From Ananas comosus (taxonomy: Eukaryota; Streptophyta; Magnoliopsida; Poales; Bromeliaceae): DNA of 64,000 nucleotides. Below, one piece after another: positions 58,438-64,000 of the stretch. The stretch spans positions 10,204,917 through 10,268,916 of the forward strand of contig NC_033633.1 in assembly GCF_001540865.1 (NCBI RefSeq), in the 5' to 3' direction. Within the stretch, counting starts at the first letter, position 1; each line of letters begins with the position of its first letter. The notes under the pieces were generated by a model. That model was not told the origin of the DNA and searched no databases. It saw only the letters and a list, made by a program, of their open reading frames with translations. Made by a program: the position numbers and the translations under genes.

Positions 58438-60069
58438 TTTTTTGTTGATGTCTCCATTCAAACCTGCCAATTATTTTTTTTAAAAAATTATTTAAATTTA
58501 AACTAAATAGAATTAATTTTTATTATTTAATTAAAATAAATATAAAAATAATGAAGGTGTCATAAATGCAACTATCTTCTAAATTACATTTTTTTTTAAA
58601 AATAAATAACATTGAAAACTAAATAATGTTTTAATGGAAAAAATAAACTTATTTGGGGCCAAGCATGGTGGGACGGATTGGGGTGCAGATCAATCTTTTA
58701 CCGTCTCCTACCCCGAATTTGTCTCTGATCATAAAAATGTCCTGCTTCCTATTCCAAAATTCGATTCGTTTATTACCTCCTACTTGCTGCTCCATTTAAG
58801 ATGTATTGGGACGAAAGCTCCACCAATCCGGATCCATTTGCATTCCTAAGTAGTCTTAAATTGAAAATCATGGATAAAATTTTGTACATTGCTTAGTACT
58901 CTTTCAATTCTAGGGTAATGGATTGGTTTGAAGGTTGAGCCTTTCCTTTTAAGTTTATTTTAGCAGGTTTTAAGAGATAAAAAAATAATGACAAATTTAA
59001 GACAAAATTTTGCATTAACTTTGTTATTTACAAGATTCTTGGAGACTTTTAATTTTTTAATTTTTTGCTAGCTTTGTATTGTGAACTGTGTATGCTAAAT
59101 TATAGAAATGTGCTTAGAACGCGATTCTCCGTTATATAACAATAAAGGAAAATTCTTACCAATTTTGAAATTCAGAATTTATTGGGAAAATATATTTAAT
59201 TGCTAAATTTCTAAAATTTTATAATGATTAATTGACTATAGTCAATTGTTATCAATCGAGTATAATCAATTAAATAGAGCACAAAATATTACAGAAATCA
59301 CCCAATCAATCAAGAAACATCAAATATTCTTGTGATTTGACTAAAATTTACGAATATAAGAGTTGGTAGGAGTTTTATTGAAAAATATTGTGTATAAAAT
59401 TCTTCCACACTCCTTCAAACAGAGAATGTTCCAACTTTTTCATTTTAATCAAAATACTTTCTCAACCTCTCTCCTTTCCTTCTATTTTTGTCACTTTTCC
59501 AAACCCTAAATTTATTGTACAATTGTCCATATATATAGCTTGATATATTGCTGATTAAATTTGGGCAATATTTTGAGATCTGTCGAACTGATAAAGTAAG
59601 AAATTTAAAGATTAGAGAATCATTCGGAATCAAACTGATAGGTATAAATTTATATATGTTTATAAATACTAGTTGAGAGTACATGCAAATATACGTAATG
59701 ATTATTTTAATAGTTATCTTAAATCAACATAAATTTTTGGATCGTATTTGTTCAAAAGTTTATAATTATTAATTTTTAATTAACCCGGTTAGACTAGTTG
59801 GCTCGATTGGCTTGATTCAATTTTTTGAACGATGATTCAACGTAATTGACGCACCTACTATTTCGTCCTCTCGGGTTGAAAATTAGTATACAGCTGACTA
59901 CTTTTAAACATAATTTATTTTACTAAATAATATTATTATATTATATTTTAACTATTTATTTTTCAAAGAAACCTAATTTGTTGATAATCTGTTCTTTTCT
60001 CAATAAGAATATTGGCCAAAGAAAATTCTTCCATATTATTCTTTTTAGAAGGAATAATTTTTTCATACT

Positions 60070-60320
60070 GTCTCATTAAAGTATTAGATATATAAATCTA
60101 TGAGTTGTTTTCCTCCAATGTTTTAGTACAATATAAATGTATGACCTACTATACTCAAGAAGTTGTATATTTTAAAGGTTATGAATTTTCACTTTGCTCC
60201 GCTTCTTCATACTTTTATATTGCAATAAGATAATTTTATTAGCTGCAGCAACTCAGGAAGTATGTGCGGTCACTCTTTTGGAATGAAGTTTAGCTAATCA
60301 CACCAAATAACTGGTGATCA
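60070..60320 (+). repeat. Diverged repeat unit C (relative of blocks A and B)
   Basis: GAGTTGTTTTCCTCCAATGT, a CTTTTATATTGCAATAAG region and GTGCGGTCACTCTTTTGGAA then TAGCTAATCACACC follow in the same order as the starts of blocks A and B. More diverged and shorter. Confidence 0.55.
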
Positions 60321-60329
60321 TAGTTAGTT

Positions 60330-60660
60330 AATTCGGATTCGGCAAAAATTCGGTACGAATATTATACACATAAAATTCGTTTTCTAATTTTTAAATTCGT
60401 TGAAAAATTCGGCTTAAAAAACGGATTTGGTATAAAATATAAAATATAAGATATAAAATATAAGATAATTTATATTTAAAAATAAAAATTATAAATTTTT
60501 TATTCATATTTTCAATAATTTAGCAATAATTCGTGAATAATTCACGAAATATTCGTGAATAATTCGGCTGGCCTAAAAATTCGCGAATAATTCTCTTTTT
60601 TTGAAAAAAAATTTGTAAACGGACCGTTTAATTCGGATTTTCAATAATTTGCGAATGGAG
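60330..60660. repeat. AT-rich repeat with inverted AATTCG motifs
   Basis: TTAATTCGGATTCGGCAAAA near the left and TTTAATTCGGATTTTCAATA near the right bracket many AATTCGTGAATAATTC motifs and an ATATAAAATATAAGATATAA tandem. A MITE is possible, but inverted ends and target duplication are not convincing. Confidence 0.4.
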
Positions 60661-61429
60661 ATTAGTTTGCAAAGGATTACTCTAAGCGTTCCCTTAAATG
60701 TCCCCCAAAGTGTAGCAGTATAATCCTCGATACATAGTTTGCATAATGATCTGTAAATTTACTCTTTCACCCTAGAAATTTGTGAGGAATTCATGGATAT
60801 AGTTTTGTATATTATAAACCACTCTTTTAATGAACAGTAAAGGTTGAACTTCGAATTTGATATGCTTTACCTTTCATTGGAGCCGGACCTTGTTCCAACA
60901 GGTACAAAAATTTGATGAGAATAGTCCCCTACTATCTCATTTGTGGTTCATGCAATTTTAAAATTCGAGCCACTAATGGCTTTTGAAATTTGCTTCAAAA
61001 ATTTGCTTCAGACGTCCTCGTTTGTGTTGCCATTCTATTCTTGGCCTTTGAAAATTGCTTCAGACGTCCTCGTCGTCGGGTCCAAATTAGATTTTCCTGT
61101 TTAGACCCCGACAAGTTCGTTGGTGTATTATTTCACACTTTTGACTGGTACCAATCCGACTCGCTAACAATAATAATTCATTAGATCTAAACCACCAGCC
61201 TAAAATATTTAAACTCAATTATTATTACTAGCGTATATACCTCATATATTTTAAGTAAAATTATTTTTCCACCCGATGTGAAATTATTAGGACATTATAA
61301 TTTTTGCTAAACATTCTACTGCTCTCTCTCGTTTCGAAGAGAATTAAGATTATGTGCCACAAGGTGGAGATGATGTGGCAGTGACTGCAACGCCATATCA
61401 TTGCCAAGTCATCCTGGTGATTGTAAGTG
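60661..61429. other. Spacer upstream of the SINE pair
   Basis: No coding region supported. A short direct repeat, TTGCTTCAGACGTCCTCG, occurs near 61003 and 61054. Otherwise nothing recognised. Confidence 0.5.
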
Positions 61430-61590
61430 ACAACGTGGTCCTTAAAGCAAGTGGCAAAGGGCTTGGTGGTTGGTATCTGAGACCCAAGTTCGAATCCTAT
61501 TTGATTTACATTTCCAGCTAAGTTTATTTTCAAATGAAATAGACGAAGCGAGTAGCGTGCTATCTATCTCTCAAAAAAAAAAAAAAAAAG
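61430..61590 (+). mobile_element. tRNA-derived SINE, copy 4
   Basis: Diverged at the 5' end but clear from GCAAGTGGCAAAGGGCTTGG, box B GTTCGAATCC and TTTATTTTCAAATGAAATAG to the hairpin region GAGTAGCGTGCTATCTATCT plus poly(A). Target duplication not identified. Confidence 0.8.
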
Positions 61591-61730
61591 AAAAGAAAAA
61601 AAGAAGAAGATTGCTTTAGCAGTTCTTACATCATTGGTAAGTTAGCATAGGATCAAGTTGATTGAACTGCACGATTAAATTACAACCATCCAAAACATTC
61701 GAATCAGCAAATTTAATAAATTAAACTTTG

Positions 61731-61897
61731 ACCGACCGTCCCTAGAGCAAATAACAAAAGGCTTGAAGGTTGGTACCCGAGATCCCAAGTTCGAATTTTA
61801 GTTGATTCACATTTTCAGCTAAGTTTATTTCTAAATGAAATAAATGAAGCGGGTAGCGTGCTACCTATCTCTCTCAAAAAAAAAAAAAAAAAAAAAA
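61731..61897 (+). mobile_element. tRNA-derived SINE, copy 5
   Basis: ACCGACCGTCCCTAGAGCAA, box B altered to GTTCGAATTT, body TTATTTCTAAATGAAATAAA, hairpin GGTAGCGTGCTACC and a long poly(A). Lies head-to-tail about 140 bp downstream of copy 4. The box B change would weaken pol III transcription. Confidence 0.82.
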
Positions 61898-62045
61898 CTC
61901 GAAATGTCACTCAAAGTTAGAGACTATTGGGCTGCATATCGAGTTCTAACTGCATTATAATCTTATACGCATTAATTATATAGTTTGTGAAATGTTGTGA
62001 GATTTATTTATAGAAAAAGTATTTTTCATACCTTTTTTTTTTTTT

Positions 62046-62442
62046 TTTTACTTAAATAATCTATATATTTCGCATTTTGGAAAAAATTAGAGAATAAAAA
62101 AAGAACTTTATATCATATATGGAAAAAAATAGTAAACTATTTTTTCTGACAATCAAACAAATTAAAGATATAAAAGTATGCTTTTGGATAATTTTCTGCA
62201 AACCAAAAGGAGGTTTTATAAAAATGAACCGAAAAATATTTTAGGTATGAAAAATACTTTTTCATTTGTCTTGTTTGACGTGAAAATACTTTTTTGTCAA
62301 AATATTTTTACAATTTTGTAAAATAAATTTAAAAAAATTTTAGCTGTTAAAAATGAAAACTCAAGCAGCGTAAAATTTTTTTTTATTTATTTTCTTACCA
62401 AATCAAACAAATGNTTTTTACTTAAATAATCTATATATTTCT
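62046..62442. repeat. Direct repeat pair bracketing an ambiguous base
   Basis: TTTTTACTTAAATAATCTAT plus ATATTTC occurs at about 62046-62076 and again at 62415-62441. The second copy directly follows the only N in the window (62414). Between them AAAAAGTATTTTTCATACC (62014) and GGTATGAAAAATACTTTTTC (62246) are inverted, so a MITE may be present. A contig-join artefact is an alternative. Confidence 0.6.
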
Positions 62443-62471
62443 ACTGGTGAGCATGAAAATATGTTTTTGTA

Positions 62472-64000
62472 ATGAAGCTTTGGCGCCACCTCCTCTTCCC
62501 CACTCCTTTCTCCCCTTTCAAACCCCACCCTCTCCACACCGCCGCTCTCCCCCTCCCCTCCTCCCCAAACCCTAACCAAACCCTAACCCTAACCCCGCCC
62601 TCCACCCTCTCCACTCTCTCCACCGTCCTCCGCTCCCTCCCCTCCGGCGCCGCCGCCTCCTCCTCCGCCGCCGCCGCCGCCGCCGCAGCCGCAGCAGCAG
62701 CACACGGCGCCTTCCTCAAATCCGGCGGCCTCTCCTCCGCCGCGCCCTTCTGCAACCACCTCATCTCCATCTACGCCCGATGCCGCCTCCCCGTCGCCGC
62801 CCGCAAGGTGTTCGACGAAATCCCCCAACCGGACCTCATCTCCTACTCCGCCCTCGTCTCCGCCTACGCCCGCAACGGCCTCGGCGCCGCCGCGCTCGCC
62901 GCGTTCAAAAAGATGCGATCTTGCGGCGTCCCCTTCAACGAGTTCACCCTCCCGACCCTCCTCAAGGCCTGCTCCGCCTCCTCCGACCTCCTCGCGGGGG
63001 CCCAACTCCACGCCCTGTCGGTAACCACCGGTTTCAATCTCGACGTGTTTGTTGCGAACGCCCTTGTCGTCTTGTACGCAAATTTCAGAATGTTGGGAGA
63101 GGCCCAGAAGCTGTTCGATGAAACTGCGGAGCGGAACGTGGTTTCTTGGAATGGGCTGCTCGCGGGTTACGTGAGGAATGAACGGTGCGAGGACGCGGTT
63201 AGGTTGTTTAAGGAGATGGTATTCAACGGGACGACGCCAAATGAGTTTGGTTTCTCATGTGTGTTGAATGCCTGTACAGGCTCGCGGGATTCGCAGAGCG
63301 GTTGGGAAATTCACGGTCTCCTTACCAGGCTCGGATACGATTCGGACCCTTTCACGGCCAACGCGTTGGTAGATATGTATGCGAAATTGGGTGCTATCCA
63401 GTATGCCACAGTGGTTTTTGAGAGGATCTGCGAGAGAGATATTGTTTCATGGAATGCTTTTATTGCCGGGTGTGTTCTTCATGGGCACGATTACCAGGCA
63501 TTGGACTTGTTGTCGCAAATGAAGGCATCGGGAACATTGCCTAATGCCTTTACTCTTTCTAGCATTCTTAAGGCTTGTGCGGGAGCGGGGATGTTGGGTT
63601 TGGGCCAGCAAATTCATGGTTATTTGATCAAGGCCGATTCTAGTTCCGATGTGTATGTGGGCGTCGGGCTTGTGGATATGTATGCAAAGTCGAGTCATTT
63701 GGAAGATGCAAAAAGGGCTTTCAATTCAATCCCGGAGAAGGACTTAATCTCATGGAATGCTCTCATATCGGGTTGCTCACACAGCAATCGACATGAAGAA
63801 GCACTTTGTCTATTTAGTAAGATGAGAAAGGAAGGTTTTAGTGTGAACCGTACTACATTATCAGCTGTTCTTAAGTCCATGGCGAGTTTAGAGGTCATCA
63901 GTGAGAGTAAGCAGGTTCATGCGCTAGCAATGAAAGAAGGTTTGATATCAGATTCTCATGTTGCAAATGGTCTCATTGATGCATATGGGAAGTGCGGTTT
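62472..64000 (+). CDS. Pentatricopeptide repeat protein, PLS class (5' part, runs off the window)
   Basis: One uninterrupted frame of 509 codons from ATG 62472 to the window edge. The N-terminus MKLWRHLLFPTPFSPFKPHP is basic and hydrophobic like a mitochondrial or plastid targeting peptide. A run of about 12 Ala follows (near residues 66-77). Tandem PPR motifs follow from about residue 80: CNHLISIYARCRLPVAARKV, FDEIPQPDLISYSALVSAYA, NVVSWNGLLAGYVRNERCED, ANALVDMYAKLGAIQYATVV, DIVSWNAFIAGCVLHG and DLISWNALISGCSHSNRHEE. The alternating P, L and S motif lengths and VSWN signatures mark the PLS subfamily. Its members bind organellar RNA for editing and usually end in E or DYW domains, which would lie beyond the window. 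The first 500 bp is very GC-rich, falling later, as in monocot genes. No other in-frame ATG occurs before about 62912, supporting this start. Confidence 0.93.
   Translation, partial: MKLWRHLLFPTPFSPFKPHPLHTAALPLPSSPNPNQTLTLTPPSTLSTLSTVLRSLPSGAAASSSAAAAAAAAAAAAHGAFLKSGGLSSAAPFCNHLISIYARCRLPVAARKVFDEIPQPDLISYSALVSAYARNGLGAAALAAFKKMRSCGVPFNEFTLPTLLKACSASSDLLAGAQLHALSVTTGFNLDVFVANALVVLYANFRMLGEAQKLFDETAERNVVSWNGLLAGYVRNERCEDAVRLFKEMVFNGTTPNEFGFSCVLNACTGSRDSQSGWEIHGLLTRLGYDSDPFTANALVDMYAKLGAIQYATVVFERICERDIVSWNAFIAGCVLHGHDYQALDLLSQMKASGTLPNAFTLSSILKACAGAGMLGLGQQIHGYLIKADSSSDVYVGVGLVDMYAKSSHLEDAKRAFNSIPEKDLISWNALISGCSHSNRHEEALCLFSKMRKEGFSVNRTTLSAVLKSMASLEVISESKQVHALAMKEGLISDSHVANGLIDAYGKCG

Larger units (their letters stand above)
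55240..59770 (+). repeat. Long repeat block B2, expanded by insertions
   Basis: Copy of block B1 (47020-48790), interrupted by a Tourist-like MITE (55385-55781), an unclassified stretch of about 230 bp (near 56160-56375) and a solo LTR (56456-58437). With these removed the two blocks are collinear through ATTCGGAATCAAACTGATAG near 59625. A long (AT)n tract sits at 55912-55946 where B1 has a shorter one. Confidence 0.8.

Noticed and set aside
62780..63121. Arg/Pro-rich plus-strand frame of 113 codons.
   Set aside because: Out-of-frame shadow of the PPR gene, which gives clear repeat motifs in the other frame.
1..64000. CRISPR arrays, operons, riboswitches, phage genes.
   Set aside because: The tandem repeats have no regular spacer structure, and the sequence is clearly plant nuclear DNA.

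Overview
This window looks like nuclear DNA from a flowering plant, most likely a monocot. The genes have many introns. The intronless PPR gene at the right edge opens with the very GC-rich 5' end typical of monocot genes. The intergenic DNA is AT-rich and packed with plant transposable elements (Tourist/Harbinger, Mutator and Helitron elements, TRIMs, a LINE, a tRNA-type SINE). I cannot name the species from sequence alone. Family assignments rest on recognising the proteins by eye; no database search was run.

Layout: 1-12.2 kb has no host gene that I can support. It holds direct repeats, a Mutator-type element with 9-bp target-site duplications and a GC-rich interior (5038-5854), a solo LTR carrying a 5S rRNA-like sequence (6073-6238), Helitron-like ends and a decayed gene fragment. 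12.3-14.4 kb is a three-exon HIG1-domain (hypoxia-responsive family) mitochondrial protein on +. 15.6-18.8 kb is the 20S proteasome subunit beta type-7 (PBB) on -, probably with a 5' UTR exon near 22.0 kb and a long 5' UTR intron that hosts a LINE and a Tourist-like MITE. 24.2-45.5 kb is a 16-exon gene for gamma-tubulin complex component 4 (GCP4) on +. 45.5-62.4 kb is repeat-dominated, with one broken F-box/LRR gene at 50.3-51.2 kb. 62.5 kb to the end is the 5' part of a PLS-class PPR gene on +.

The most informative structures are in and around GCP4. Its 6.9-kb intron 5 contains a complete 5.5-kb PIF/Harbinger element (28838-34328, TAA target duplication). The element has an open three-exon transposase with its DDE residues, and a Myb-like accessory gene that is open except for one in-frame TGA. 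A 292-bp TRIM retrotransposon lies just downstream in the same intron. Intron 4 of GCP4 uses a GC donor. Intron 14 holds one copy of a long repeat (blocks A and B) that recurs 8.5 kb to the right. Comparing the two copies gives empty sites for a SINE, a MITE and a 2-kb solo LTR. A tRNA-derived SINE family with a conserved 3' hairpin has five copies here.

The five host genes do unrelated housekeeping jobs (respiratory assembly, protein turnover, microtubule nucleation, F-box remnant, organelle RNA processing). No operon-like or pathway clustering is expected or seen.
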